Shown one piece after another: positions 15,741-25,342 of a DNA stretch of 64,000 bases (position 1 is its first letter; each line of letters begins with the position of its first letter). A program made the translations under genes and the position numbers. This stretch comes from Rhizobium album (GTDB taxonomy: Bacteria; Pseudomonadota; Alphaproteobacteria; Rhizobiales; Rhizobiaceae): the NCBI RefSeq assembly GCF_003122325.1, contig NZ_QFBC01000001.1, forward strand, positions 186,001 through 250,000, read 5' to 3'. A model generated the notes under the pieces. The model had not been told where the DNA came from and ran no database searches. It was given only the letters and a program-made list of their open reading frames with translations.

Positions 15741-17026
15741 TCATGGCCATGGCTCGATCGTCGCTACGTTTCACCGCATTGTTCGCCCTCGGCATCGCGA
15801 TGTCGGGGGTGGCCGTCGCCGAGGATGAGGCTCTGCCGACCCCGGAAGACCTGGCGCCCTATAAAATGTTGCGGTCCATGCAGTTCGTGCAGGATTCCGT
15901 CGTCGCGGGCGACCATTCGGCCGCAGAGATGCAGAAATTCATGCTGGCGACGATCGACAGGCGGCTGAGGACGGCGGACCCGGAAATCTTCGACGACACG
16001 CGCAATGTCGATGCCGCGCTGATCTATTCGATGAGCGGCGGCAATCCCGCGACGCTCGAATATCTGGTATCCAGGGATGTCGGCGGGTATTTCGACAACC
16101 GTGTTGCCGATGCGCTCAGGAAATATCTGAGCGGCAAGGGAACGCTGGTCTCCAAGAGCTTGGTGGAGATGCTACCGGAATACCGGGATACGACGCTCGG
16201 CCCCTATCTGGCGCTGGTCGCCGCCAATGCGGTTGTCGGCAACAATCCGGAAGAAGCCCTGAAATTTTACGATCTCGCCCGGCTGACGGCGCCCGGCACG
16301 ATCATCGAGGAAGCTGCGCTACGTCGCTCGGTTGCCGTTACCGCAGAGCGCGGCATGGTGGAAAGAGGGCTCGGTTATGCCAACCGCTATGCTCGCCGCT
16401 TCCTGCATTCCCCCTATGCGAGTCAGTTCGTCGATCTCTTCGTGATGCTGGCGGTGGACAACTACGACTCGGTCAGGAACGATGACATCGAAAACACGTT
16501 GTCGTTCATGGACAACGAGCGACGCAGGGAGGTTTACCTGCGCATTGCCCGCAGGGCGGCAATCGCCGGCAAGATAGACCTCGCACGCATGGCCTCCAGC
16601 CATGCCGATGCCATTCCCGCGTCACCCGGCATGGACCGGAAGCAGCAGACGGAACTTTATACCGGGCTTGCCGAAATCTCGACGAAGGATATCGACCAGG
16701 CGGTTGAAAATATCGACGGCATCCCGGAGGGCACGCTGTCGCCGCGGGATGAAGCCCTGCGTTCGGCCGCCCGGCTCGTTGCGGAAGAGGTGCTGCGGCA
16801 GCCGGACATGAATAGCCTGACGCAAGAAGCGTCAGCGAATGTCGAGAATCAGGAACACTCCGCCGCAAACCTGCCAGTTCAGGGGCATTCCGGCGCTGCC
16901 GCCCAGGCGGATGCCAATGAGGCGGTCTACCGCAGCGGTGCCGTCTTCGAAGAGTTTGTAACGAACAGTCGGGCCAAATTGGTGGAAATCGACGGTTTGC
17001 TGGCGAAAGAAAGCGATAAAAAATGA
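15737..17026 (+). CDS. motC: Periplasmic motility protein MotC
   Basis: 429 aa from a GTG that overlaps the motB stop; ATGs at 15743 and 15749 are also possible starts and give the signal peptide more usual proportions (MARSSLRFTALFALGIAMSG). The mature protein is helical and repeats-like, without a recognisable enzyme motif. In S. meliloti MotC is periplasmic, interacts with MotB and is needed for variable rotation speed; MotE stabilises it. The stop overlaps fliK. Confidence 0.92.
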   Translation: MIMAMARSSLRFTALFALGIAMSGVAVAEDEALPTPEDLAPYKMLRSMQFVQDSVVAGDHSAAEMQKFMLATIDRRLRTADPEIFDDTRNVDAALIYSMSGGNPATLEYLVSRDVGGYFDNRVADALRKYLSGKGTLVSKSLVEMLPEYRDTTLGPYLALVAANAVVGNNPEEALKFYDLARLTAPGTIIEEAALRRSVAVTAERGMVERGLGYANRYARRFLHSPYASQFVDLFVMLAVDNYDSVRNDDIENTLSFMDNERRREVYLRIARRAAIAGKIDLARMASSHADAIPASPGMDRKQQTELYTGLAEISTKDIDQAVENIDGIPEGTLSPRDEALRSAARLVAEEVLRQPDMNSLTQEASANVENQEHSAANLPVQGHSGAAAQADANEAVYRSGAVFEEFVTNSRAKLVEIDGLLAKESDKK

Positions 17027-18474
17027 TGGATCAGGGGATAGGAAGCGCTTTGCCGGGGTTGAATGCGGCCGCATCGGCCAAACCCGCTGCCAAGCACGGC
17101 CAGCAAGGCCAGTCGGAAAACGGTGGCTTCGGCGAGACGCTCGAGCAGGTCGGGCATGGTGACCACCGGCATGGGCAGAAAGCGGCGGCCGACGATCTTC
17201 CGGACGCGACGCCGGAGCAGGCAGGCGAAACGGCCGAAGCGCCGATTGCAGGGGCTGGTGCAAATCGTATCAAGAAGCCGATCATCGACATTCAGCAAGG
17301 CGCGTCCCAGCGCCAGACGGCGCAACATCTTTTCCAGGCAGGCTCCGCGATCTCCGAGGCCAAGGCTGCCATGGCGAAATCGAAGGGAGGGCTTGACAAG
17401 CTTCCCCAGCATGCCGACGAGGCGGAACCGCAGTCGGTCTCCGACCTTGCCGTCAAGGGTGGAGGCACCCATGCCCGCAAGTCGGCGGCTAGCGCACTGG
17501 CCGGTATGAATGCCAAGGTTGATGAAACCCCGGTTGACCCCGCCGCGACGGCAGGTGCAACGTCCAGCGACGATGTGATGTCCTTGCTCGGGGCGGAAAA
17601 CGCTCGCGAAATCGGGCAGGCTGTGCCGTCCACGGTGCCGGCAACGTCGGAAAGGCACGCCGACGGCGTCGGTCGGACGAAAACGGCGCCCCATGATGTT
17701 TCCGGCAAGGATGTGGCAAGCGGCCTGGGCGGCGAAGACATGGCCGCCACGGAGAGTGATGGCGACGACGCCAGGACATTCCGCTTCTCCCGCGCCGATG
17801 GCAAGGGCCGGACGATGGACATGATCGTCGGCGGACGCGAAAGCAACGGTGCTGTCGACGAACCGCGGCGCACGACGTCGGTTGAAACGGTGACCGTGCT
17901 CGATTCCCGGCGGTATCTCGGCCTGGCGCAGAATTCCAGCGCCGTCCTGGATGCGATTTCCGGCGATTCCGAGTGGGCGAGGGCAATGCAGCCGAGCAGC
18001 GCCTTGTCCAATGCCGCGACCCAGGCCAGCACCGGCAAGGTGGTCAATATGCTGAAGCTGCAGTTGCAGCCCATCTCGCTCGGCATGGTGACGGCGACGA
18101 TGCGGCTTGTGGGCGACGAGTTGTCGGTGGATCTGATGGTCGAGAATACCTCCGCCTACCGGCAGCTGAGCAGCGACCACAAAAGCATCATCGAGGCGCT
18201 GCGCGCGCAAGGTTTCTCGATCGACCAGGTGACCGTTACCCTGGCGCCGACGAGCAACGCCGACAGCAGCAACAGCAGCACCCAGAACGGCAACCAGAAC
18301 GCTTCGTTCGGCCAGCAGGGGGCGCAGGACGGCAGCGGCGGCGCTGCTTCCCGAAGGGACGAAAGAAATGCAGCGCAACAGCAATGGAGCAATGCTTCGC
18401 AATCTGGCGAGAATGGTCTCAGCGACGGCGGTACCGGCTCTGCTGGCGCTCGTTCTGGGCATCTCTACCTCTGA
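17023..18474 (+). CDS. fliK: Flagellar hook-length control protein FliK (formerly MotD)
   Basis: 483 aa. The first 330 residues are low-complexity, Gly/Ala/Gln-rich and probably disordered, as for a secreted molecular ruler. The C-terminal Flg_hook domain (about residues 340-410) shows MLKLQLQPISLGMVTATMRL and DELSVDLMVENTSAYRQL. A Ser/Asn/Gln-rich tail follows (NADSSNSSTQNGNQNASFGQ). It measures the hook and switches export specificity. The last 107 nt overlap the following transglycosylase gene in a different frame. Confidence 0.93.
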   Translation: MMDQGIGSALPGLNAAASAKPAAKHGQQGQSENGGFGETLEQVGHGDHRHGQKAAADDLPDATPEQAGETAEAPIAGAGANRIKKPIIDIQQGASQRQTAQHLFQAGSAISEAKAAMAKSKGGLDKLPQHADEAEPQSVSDLAVKGGGTHARKSAASALAGMNAKVDETPVDPAATAGATSSDDVMSLLGAENAREIGQAVPSTVPATSERHADGVGRTKTAPHDVSGKDVASGLGGEDMAATESDGDDARTFRFSRADGKGRTMDMIVGGRESNGAVDEPRRTTSVETVTVLDSRRYLGLAQNSSAVLDAISGDSEWARAMQPSSALSNAATQASTGKVVNMLKLQLQPISLGMVTATMRLVGDELSVDLMVENTSAYRQLSSDHKSIIEALRAQGFSIDQVTVTLAPTSNADSSNSSTQNGNQNASFGQQGAQDGSGGAASRRDERNAAQQQWSNASQSGENGLSDGGTGSAGARSGHLYL

Positions 18475-18979
18475 CGCCCAGGCGTCGGGAAATGCCTGTG
18501 AGCGCGAAATCCAGGCGGCTGCGGTACGCTACGGAATTCCGGAAGGCATCCTCTATTCTGTCGGTCTGACCGAGACCGGCAGGAAGGGATCGCTGCAGCC
18601 CTACGCCCTCAATGTCGAGGGCAAGACCTATTTCCCTCGCACCGAGAGCGAGGCGCTCAAGCAGTTTCAGGCTGCCAGGGCAGGCGGCGCCAAGCTGATC
18701 GATCTCGGATGCATGCAGATCAATCATCATTTCCACGGCGAGAATTTCGCATCGGTGCAGGACATGCTCGATCCCCGACGCAATGTTCAGTACGCTGCAA
18801 AATTCCTGCGCAACCTGCATGACCGCCACCAGACGTGGACCATGACGGTCGCCCGCTACCATGCCGGGCCGAACAACGACCCTGCGCAGAAGAAATATGT
18901 CTGCCGGGTGATCGCCAATCTGGTGGCCACGGGCTACGGAAAATGGACTGCGAATGCATCGCAGTTTTGTCGTGGATAA
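18368..18979 (+). CDS. Flagellar-cluster lytic transglycosylase (SLT-like)
   Basis: 203 aa. The ATG at 18368 has an AAGGGA site 9 nt upstream; later starts at 18392 or 18413 would shorten the n-region. A signal peptide (AVPALLALVLGIS, cleavage after DAQA) is followed by a goose-type/SLT fold: ILYSVGLTETG with the probable catalytic Glu, GCMQINHHFHG, PRRNVQYAAKFLRNL and VARYHAGPNN. It would cut peptidoglycan to let the rod pass, a job that the single-domain FlgJ at 29100 cannot do. The start is buried 107 nt inside fliK, giving tight coupling. Confidence 0.9.
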   Translation: MQRNSNGAMLRNLARMVSATAVPALLALVLGISTSDAQASGNACEREIQAAAVRYGIPEGILYSVGLTETGRKGSLQPYALNVEGKTYFPRTESEALKQFQAARAGGAKLIDLGCMQINHHFHGENFASVQDMLDPRRNVQYAAKFLRNLHDRHQTWTMTVARYHAGPNNDPAQKKYVCRVIANLVATGYGKWTANASQFCRG

Positions 18980-19257
18980 CAATCTTGGATTGTTTTTACC
19001 TTTGATGCTTCATCCTTCAAACACCGCAGTGCAGCGGCGGATGGTTAACGCCTGTTAACCTTGGATTAATCGATCGTTAACCTTTTCAAAAAATTTTTGT
19101 GTGGATAATTTCGGATGCCCACTAGATATAGATCAAATCACGGCCAATTTGTTAATCTACTATTAATTCCTGCCATTAACTTTCTCCAGTTGTTCGCGAT
19201 TCGCTCGATTCGTAGGTCTGTTTCATCGAGGTACCACAGTGATTCGGAGGCGGACGA
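18980..19257 (+). promoter_or_regulatory. Promoter region of the ftcR/rem regulator
   Basis: AT-rich, gene-free 278 nt. GGTTAAC-GCCT-GTTAACC at 19043-19060 is a perfect 7-bp inverted repeat, with a further GTTAACC at 19076-19082. The same half-sites occur before the flagellin genes, so this is a candidate autoregulatory or shared regulator site. The start codon is preceded by GGAGGCGGACG at 19246-19256. Confidence 0.5.
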
Positions 19258-19929
19258 ATGATCGTAGTGGTTGATGAGCGTGAGCTCGTAAAAGATGGTT
19301 ACACTTCCCTGTTTGGAAGAGAGGGTATTCCCTCCACAGGCTTTGATCCCCGGGAGTTCGGGGAATGGGTCAACACGGCAGCCGATTCGGATATCGCTGC
19401 CGTGGAGGCCTTTCTGATCGGCCAGGGCGAACAGACCTTTGAACTGCCGCGGGTGATCCGCGATCGTTCGATGGCACCGGTGATTGCGGTCAGCGACCAC
19501 CCCTCCCTGGAGACGACACTGGCACTCTTCGACTGCGGCGTCGATGATGTCGTGCGCAAGCCGGTTCATCCTCGCGAGATCCTGGCGCGTGCCGCGGCGA
19601 TCCGTCGCCGCCTGAAGGCGATTTCGAACTTTACCGATGTCGGCCCGATCCGGGTCTTCTCGGACGGTCGCGACCCGGAACTGCACGGCGAAGTCTTCCC
19701 CCTGCCGCGGCGCGAACGCCGCATCCTGGAATACCTAATCGCCAATCGCGGTCGTCGGGTATCCAAGACCCAGATCTTCAATGCCATCTACGGTATCTTC
19801 GATGAAGAAGTCGAAGAGAACGTCGTCGAAAGCCACATCAGCAAGCTGCGCAAGAAGCTGCGCAAGAAGCTTGGCTTCGATCCCGTCGATTCCAAGCGTT
19901 TCCTTGGCTATTGCATCGACTGGAACTGA
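19258..19929 (+). CDS. ftcR: OmpR-family flagellar transcription regulator (FtcR/Rem type)
   Basis: 223 aa. The N-terminal domain (about 1-115) looks like a response-regulator receiver but no Asp stands at the usual phosphorylation position; the conserved Lys is present in VRKPVHP. The C-terminal winged helix (about 125-223) has the OmpR pattern ([35 protein letters not shown]). In Brucella FtcR and in S. meliloti Rem, orthologues at this place activate late flagellar genes without a cognate kinase. It is flanked by its own AT-rich promoter and by flgE. Confidence 0.92.
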   Translation: MIVVVDERELVKDGYTSLFGREGIPSTGFDPREFGEWVNTAADSDIAAVEAFLIGQGEQTFELPRVIRDRSMAPVIAVSDHPSLETTLALFDCGVDDVVRKPVHPREILARAAAIRRRLKAISNFTDVGPIRVFSDGRDPELHGEVFPLPRRERRILEYLIANRGRRVSKTQIFNAIYGIFDEEVEENVVESHISKLRKKLRKKLGFDPVDSKRFLGYCIDWN

Positions 19930-20056
19930 TATTCTGCAGGCCTGCCGGCGCGGGCGATAATCTTTCCCGGAAACCGCGCCCTCCCACGAAGCCAGACAGC
20001 TTCACGCAAGGCCCAACTCATAAGCTCTGTAATTAATACGGAAACGAGGATCCAAA

Positions 20057-21343
20057 ATGAGCATTTTTGGTACAATGAAGACGGCTGTCGCCGGCATGAA
20101 TGCGCAGGCCAACCGCCTCGGCACGGTGGGCGACAACATCGCAAACTCCAGCACGGTCGGCTACAAGCGCGCTTCCACGGAATTCTCGTCGCTCGTCCTG
20201 CCGTCGGGCAGCAGCAGCTACCAGTCCGGTGGCGTCACCACGAATGTCCGTTATTCCATTTCCGAACAGGGCAACCTGGCCTACACCACCAGCTCTACCG
20301 ATCTGGCCATCCAGGGTAACGGCTTCTTCGTCGTGCAGAGCGCCAACGAGCAGGCTTATCTCACTCGCGCCGGCGCCTTTCAGAAGGACTCCGAGGGTTA
20401 CCTGGTGAACTCCGCCGGCTACAAGCTGATGGGCTACTCCTACGCCGCCGGCACGCCGGCGGCTGTCGTCAACGGTTTCGATGGTCTCGTTCCGATTCAG
20501 ATTGGTCAAGGTGGCTTGACGGCCAAGGGGTCGACTTTCGGTACGTTCGGCGCCAATCTCAATGCCGATGCAGCAATCGTCCCTGCAGGAAGTTTGCCAA
20601 GCGACAACGTTGCGACTTCAACCTATTCGGATAAGAGCTCACTGACGGCCTACGACAGCCTCGGTCGTGAGGTTCTCTACGACTTCTATTATACAAAGAC
20701 TGCAGCCAACGAGTGGGAGGTCACGGTTTATCGCCAGGACCAGGCGACCCCGGGCACGGGCTTCCCCTATACGGCAACGGCGCCGGCATCTCTGGTGCAG
20801 GAAACCATAACGCTGACGTTCGATCCCACCAACGGCAAGCTGACAACCACTCCGGCGGAAATCACTTTCTCCGACGATACCACATCGCCGTCGCCTGGGC
20901 AGGAGATCACGATCGACCTCTCGACCATGACCCAGTTCGGCGCCAAGTTCACGCCGGGCAAGGCGACGATCGACGGCAAGGCCGCCAACGCGATCAAGGA
21001 CGTCGAGATCGACAAGGACGGCACGGTATACGCCATCTACGACGACAGCTCGGTCGAGCCGCTCTACCGCATTCCGCTCGCCACCGTCGCCAGCCCGGAC
21101 AAGCTGACGATCGAGACCGGCAATGCCTATTCTCCGGGTGCCGAATCGGGCGTCGTCATCATCGGCTTTCCGAACCAGGGCAACTTCGGCCAGATCGTCG
21201 ACAATGCGGTGGAAGAATCCAACGTCGACCTCGCGGGTGAACTGACGTCCATGATCGAGGCTCAGCGCAGCTACACGGCGAACTCCAAGGTCTTCCAGAC
21301 CGGTGCCGATATCATGGACGTTCTGATCAACCTCAAGAGATAA
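20057..21343 (+). CDS. flgE: Flagellar hook protein FlgE
   Basis: 428 aa. N-terminal rod/hook motif GDNIANSSTVGYKRASTEFS (about residues 27-46), a large central region with the flagellar-hook domain (TYSDKSSLTAYDSLGREVLY) and the C-terminal SNVDLAGELTSMIEAQRSYT. Subunit of the extracellular hook. An AACGAGGA site lies about 8 nt before the ATG. First gene of the flgE-to-fliR group, probably a target of the regulator just upstream. Confidence 0.97.
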   Translation: MSIFGTMKTAVAGMNAQANRLGTVGDNIANSSTVGYKRASTEFSSLVLPSGSSSYQSGGVTTNVRYSISEQGNLAYTTSSTDLAIQGNGFFVVQSANEQAYLTRAGAFQKDSEGYLVNSAGYKLMGYSYAAGTPAAVVNGFDGLVPIQIGQGGLTAKGSTFGTFGANLNADAAIVPAGSLPSDNVATSTYSDKSSLTAYDSLGREVLYDFYYTKTAANEWEVTVYRQDQATPGTGFPYTATAPASLVQETITLTFDPTNGKLTTTPAEITFSDDTTSPSPGQEITIDLSTMTQFGAKFTPGKATIDGKAANAIKDVEIDKDGTVYAIYDDSSVEPLYRIPLATVASPDKLTIETGNAYSPGAESGVVIIGFPNQGNFGQIVDNAVEESNVDLAGELTSMIEAQRSYTANSKVFQTGADIMDVLINLKR

Positions 21344-21374
21344 TGTTGACAAGGTAAGGTGAGGTAAGAGTCGG

Positions 21375-22802
21375 ATGTCGCTCTCTTCTGCAATGAACAC
21401 GGCCCAGGCCATCTTCAACAACACGGGTACCCAGACGTCTACCGTGTCGAAGAACATGGCGAACTCGGGCAACGCGGACTATGCGAAACGTACGACGATC
21501 GTCTCCACCACCCTGTTCGGTGCGCAGGTCTCGACGACGGTGCGCGCACAAAACGAGGTTCTGATGCGTCAGAACCTCACCGCCATTTCGCAGAACAGCG
21601 GACAGCAGAGTGTTCTCTCCGCTCTCGGCGACATGCGTTCGGTGATGGGCGGCACGAATTACGAAATGTCGCCCGCCAAGTATCTTGAGGCGCTTCGCAA
21701 CAAGATTCATGAATATGCCACGCGGCCGAGCGACCAGGTCGTCGGCGCCGGCGTGATCAGCGCGGCACAGGATGCCGTCACGGCCCTGAATACCGCGTCG
21801 AGTGAAATCCAGCGCGTTCGCGCCGACGCCGACAAGCAGATCGAGGCGCAGGTCGACAAGCTGAACAACCTCCTGTCGGAGTTCAAGGCCGCCAATGACA
21901 TGGTGACCACGGAAACCGCACGTGGTGGTGATCCGAACGACGCTCTGGACCGGCGGGACTCCCTGCTCAAGCAGATTTCCGAGATTGTCGGTGTGTCCAT
22001 CGTCAACCGCGAAAACAACGACGTGGTGCTTTATACATCGGACGGTACGACGCTGTTCGAAACAAGCCCTCGAAAGGTTACCTTTCAACGGAACCTGTTC
22101 TACAGCGCCTCGACGACGGGCAACGCGATCTACATCGACGGTGTCGCTGTCGATGCTGCGAAGAGCGCCAACACCACCGCTCTCGGTTCGTTGCCGGCGC
22201 TCTTGCAGGTTCGCGACGACATTGCTCCGACCTTCCAGTCGCAACTGGATGAGATCGCACGCGGCCTGATCACAATTTTTGCGGAAAACGGTGGCACGAT
22301 CGCCGGTCTTTTTCAGAACGGCACCAGCACGACCGTTCCCGCGGCCGGCACGCTTGTTCCTGGTCTTGCGGCCAGTATCGTCGTCGCTCCCAATGCCATT
22401 GCCAACCCGTCCAAGGTCCGAGACGGATCGGTCAACGGTACGACGCAGAATCCGGACAACAACAGCAGCTTCTCCACGCTCCTCGACAAGTACGATCAGG
22501 CATTCGACAGCTCGATGGCCTTCGATGCAACTGCGGGTATCGATGTCCAGAAGACGTTGATCACCTTTTCTTCCAATTCGCTGAGCTGGCTCGAAAGCCT
22601 GCGCAGCAGCGCGACCGCAGCCGGTGAAAGCAAGACTGCCTTGCTGTCGCGCTCCGCGGAAGCCTATTCCAACATGACGGGCGTCAGCCTCGACGAGGAA
22701 CTGTCGCTCATGCTGGATCTCGAGCAGTCCTACAAGGCCGCGACCAAGCTCGTGTCCGCTATCGATGAAATGTTGCAAGCACTCTTGAATATTGCGAGCT
22801 AA
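21375..22802 (+). CDS. flgK: Hook-associated protein 1 FlgK
   Basis: 475 aa. The N-terminus holds the HAP1 form of the hook motif (VSKNMANSGNADYAKRTTIV) and the C-terminus ends in the helix SYKAATKLVSAIDEMLQALL, typical of FlgK. It joins hook and filament. It lies 31 nt after flgE and 3 nt before flgL. Confidence 0.95.
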   Translation: MSLSSAMNTAQAIFNNTGTQTSTVSKNMANSGNADYAKRTTIVSTTLFGAQVSTTVRAQNEVLMRQNLTAISQNSGQQSVLSALGDMRSVMGGTNYEMSPAKYLEALRNKIHEYATRPSDQVVGAGVISAAQDAVTALNTASSEIQRVRADADKQIEAQVDKLNNLLSEFKAANDMVTTETARGGDPNDALDRRDSLLKQISEIVGVSIVNRENNDVVLYTSDGTTLFETSPRKVTFQRNLFYSASTTGNAIYIDGVAVDAAKSANTTALGSLPALLQVRDDIAPTFQSQLDEIARGLITIFAENGGTIAGLFQNGTSTTVPAAGTLVPGLAASIVVAPNAIANPSKVRDGSVNGTTQNPDNNSSFSTLLDKYDQAFDSSMAFDATAGIDVQKTLITFSSNSLSWLESLRSSATAAGESKTALLSRSAEAYSNMTGVSLDEELSLMLDLEQSYKAATKLVSAIDEMLQALLNIAS

Positions 22803-22805
22803 GTC

Positions 22806-23888
22806 ATGAAGACTTCCTTTGTATCGACTTTATCCATTCAAAATGCCATGCGCCTGACGGTGGCGCAGGCGCAGTCCGAATTGCTCAAGGCGCAGTCGGA
22901 GGCCACGACTGGCAAATATTACGATCTTGGGGTGTCGCTCGCGGAGCGGACGTCCCAGAGCCTGGACCTCAACCGCGAAGTGGCGCGTCTCAAGGCACTT
23001 TCGGAGACCAATTCTCTTTCGACGCAGCGTCTCGCCTCCTCCCAGACAGCGCTGGACAATATCAGCAACGCCGGCCAGTCCATGCTCAATACAGTGCTGG
23101 CACTGAGCGGCAGCGAGGATGCCAACAGCCTGAAGACGGCGCGGACGTCGATCGAGAATGCCTTTTCGATCTTTTCAGACATGTCGAACATGGCGCTGAA
23201 CGGCGAATTCCTGTTCTCCGGCATCAACTCCGACGTACAGCCGGCGACCGACATGCAGACCAATGTCGCGACGGCCTACAATACCGAACTGCAGTTTTAT
23301 CTGACCAGCCAGGGCCTCACTGACAAGTCGCAGATGTCGGCAACGCAGATGGACAGTTTCCTCACCACCGTGGAAGCCAAGTTCAATGGCACATCGACGC
23401 TGACCGATCCGCCGCATACCGGCCGCGGCGGCGAGGACCTCTGGACGTCCTACGTCTCGCAGGCCAGCGATACCAACATGACCAGCCGCATCAGCAAGAC
23501 GGAAGTGGTCGAAAGCTCGACGAACACCAATACCCAGGGCATGCGCTACATGGCATTGGGTGCGATCAGCGCCCTGACGTTCATGGATGCGTCGCTCGAT
23601 ACGCCGGCCCGCCAGGCTGCCAATAAGAAGATGAACCAATTCATCGCGGCAGGCATCGACGGCATAGACGTCGACCGCGGTAAGCTTGGACTTTCCGAAG
23701 AGCGAATTAAGAAAGCGAATGACTCCCTTAACGCTCAATCGACTATCATAAAGACCTATCTCGGGGATCTGGAGGGTGTCGACGGCTACGAAGCGGCGAC
23801 ACGGGTCAAGAATCTCCTGGCACTGGTCGATGCGTCGTACACGCTGACGGCAAGAATACAGCAGTTAAGCCTGGTAAATTTCCTTTGA
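22806..23888 (+). CDS. flgL: Hook-associated protein 3 FlgL
   Basis: 360 aa. Flagellin-like ends (SELLKAQSEATTGKYYDLGV near the N-terminus; ARIQQLSLVNFL at the C-terminus) with a reduced centre. It forms the second layer of the hook-filament junction. The spacing of 3 nt after flgK argues for co-transcription. Confidence 0.92.
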   Translation: MKTSFVSTLSIQNAMRLTVAQAQSELLKAQSEATTGKYYDLGVSLAERTSQSLDLNREVARLKALSETNSLSTQRLASSQTALDNISNAGQSMLNTVLALSGSEDANSLKTARTSIENAFSIFSDMSNMALNGEFLFSGINSDVQPATDMQTNVATAYNTELQFYLTSQGLTDKSQMSATQMDSFLTTVEAKFNGTSTLTDPPHTGRGGEDLWTSYVSQASDTNMTSRISKTEVVESSTNTNTQGMRYMALGAISALTFMDASLDTPARQAANKKMNQFIAAGIDGIDVDRGKLGLSEERIKKANDSLNAQSTIIKTYLGDLEGVDGYEAATRVKNLLALVDASYTLTARIQQLSLVNFL

Positions 23889-23925
23889 TGTAAAAGGAAA
23901 GACGATGAAAATGAAGGATGCATGA

Positions 23926-24273
23926 ATGTACCAGTTTTCATATGCCGAGATCATGGAAGACGGCGTCGCGGACGCAAAGGATCGCGAACGACAGGTACTC
24001 AATCGCTCTATTGAACTGCTTTCTGCTGCGCGTGATCGGGGCGGCTATAATCGCGAGGCGATCGACGCCTTGTTCTATACGCGCCGAATCTGGATTCGCT
24101 TTATTGAGGATTTGAAACAGCCGGAAAATCAGCTCGACACCGAATTGCGGGCCAATCTCATCTCGATCGCTATCTGGATCTTGAAGGAGTGCGACCGGAT
24201 CAGAAAACGGCAGTCGGAAAATTTTCAGGGCATTATCGACGTAACCACCATCATCAGGGATGGACTTAAATGA
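23926..24273 (+). CDS. flaF: Flagellin synthesis regulator FlaF
   Basis: 115 aa. Matches FlaF: a short helical protein starting MYQFSYAEI, with [20 protein letters not shown] and [20 protein letters not shown]. In Caulobacter and Brucella FlaF promotes flagellin production or secretion and opposes FlbT. GAAGGATG precedes the start. Its stop overlaps the flbT start (ATGA at 24270). Its likely targets are the four flagellin mRNAs or proteins encoded at 8.8-13.5 kb. Confidence 0.93.
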   Translation: MYQFSYAEIMEDGVADAKDRERQVLNRSIELLSAARDRGGYNREAIDALFYTRRIWIRFIEDLKQPENQLDTELRANLISIAIWILKECDRIRKRQSENFQGIIDVTTIIRDGLK

Positions 24274-24719
24274 AAAGTACCCTACGCATATCGCTTAAAT
24301 CCGGCGAAAGAATTTTTATAAATGGAGCGGTGCTGCGTGTTGACCGCAAGGTCGCCCTGGAATTCTTGAATGATGTGACGTTCCTCCTGGAAAACCACGT
24401 TCTCCAGCCGGAAGATGCGACGACGCCGCTGCGGCAGCTGTATTTTATCGCCCAGATGATGCTGATCAATCCGGACGGCGCAGAGCAGTCCATGGCGATG
24501 TTCCGCAAGTCCGTCGCCATGCTGTTGAATTGCTTCAAGGACGACGAAATTCTCGCCGAACTGAAGCGGATCGACGGAATGGTGACGTCCGGCCGCGCCT
24601 TCGACGCGCTGAAGGCCATTCGCGGGCTTTACGTTGCCGAGGATCGTATCCTCAACAACCAGGAACTCACTCCAGCCACCATCGAACAGATTCGCAGGGA
24701 GATTGCCCCATGGCGGTAA
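24270..24719 (+). CDS. flbT: Flagellin mRNA regulator FlbT
   Basis: 149 aa, typical FlbT ([60 protein letters not shown]). In Caulobacter FlbT binds the 5' untranslated region of flagellin mRNA and destabilises it until the hook is complete; in Brucella it is an activator. The structured leaders described before each flagellin here are therefore natural candidate targets. Overlaps flaF and, by 10 nt, flgD. Confidence 0.94.
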   Translation: MKSTLRISLKSGERIFINGAVLRVDRKVALEFLNDVTFLLENHVLQPEDATTPLRQLYFIAQMMLINPDGAEQSMAMFRKSVAMLLNCFKDDEILAELKRIDGMVTSGRAFDALKAIRGLYVAEDRILNNQELTPATIEQIRREIAPWR

Positions 24720-25225
24720 GCGGTGTTAATTCGGTTGCCGCGCCCACCGGGGCGAACGGTAAGGCTGATTCCGCTGCATCTGCAGCGTCGCTGAACTATC
24801 AGAGCTTCCTGAAGCTGCTGATCGCCCAGATGAAGAATCAGGATCCGACCGATCCGATGGATGCGACCCAGCAGGTTTCGCAGCTGGCGACCTTCTCGCA
24901 GGTCGAGCAGGCCATCCAAACGAACAAGAACCTCGAATACCTGATCCAGAGCCAGTCGCTGACACAGGCGTCGAACTATATCGGCAAGACCCTGACCAGC
25001 GCCGACGATTCCGTCACCGGCGTCATCAAGGAAGTCGAGGTTTATTCGGACGGCCTGATCGCCATCACCGAGAAGGGCGACAAGATCCTGATCCAGGCCG
25101 GCATCAAGATTAGCGACGGTACGACGACATCGACCTCCACCACTGCCACTGGCGATACGCCCACCACGGCTGCCGAAGCCATGGCCGGCGATACCGATAC
25201 GGCGACCGGCGATACTGCCAGCTGA
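24710..25225 (+). CDS. flgD: Hook-capping protein FlgD
   Basis: 171 aa from the ATG at 24710 ([14 protein letters not shown]); the frame is open further upstream inside flbT but that part is not FlgD-like. The family core [20 protein letters not shown] and [17 protein letters not shown] is intact. The usual C-terminal Ig-like domain is short, replaced by a Thr/Ala-rich tail, as in other rhizobia. It caps the growing hook. Confidence 0.93.
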   Translation: MAVSGVNSVAAPTGANGKADSAASAASLNYQSFLKLLIAQMKNQDPTDPMDATQQVSQLATFSQVEQAIQTNKNLEYLIQSQSLTQASNYIGKTLTSADDSVTGVIKEVEVYSDGLIAITEKGDKILIQAGIKISDGTTTSTSTTATGDTPTTAAEAMAGDTDTATGDTAS

Positions 25226-25342
25226 GCAATTCCGCTTTTCTCCGATCAGCGAAACCGTTCCGGGCCGATATGAAGTCGGCTCGAGCTGATGTAGAATTGC
25301 GAATCATCGCTACCGGCGATTTCCAACCAAGGAATGATTCCT

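Noticed and set aside
23905-23925. Six-codon ATG frame (MKMKDA) just before flaF
   Set aside because: Contains the flaF ribosome site; reads as chance.
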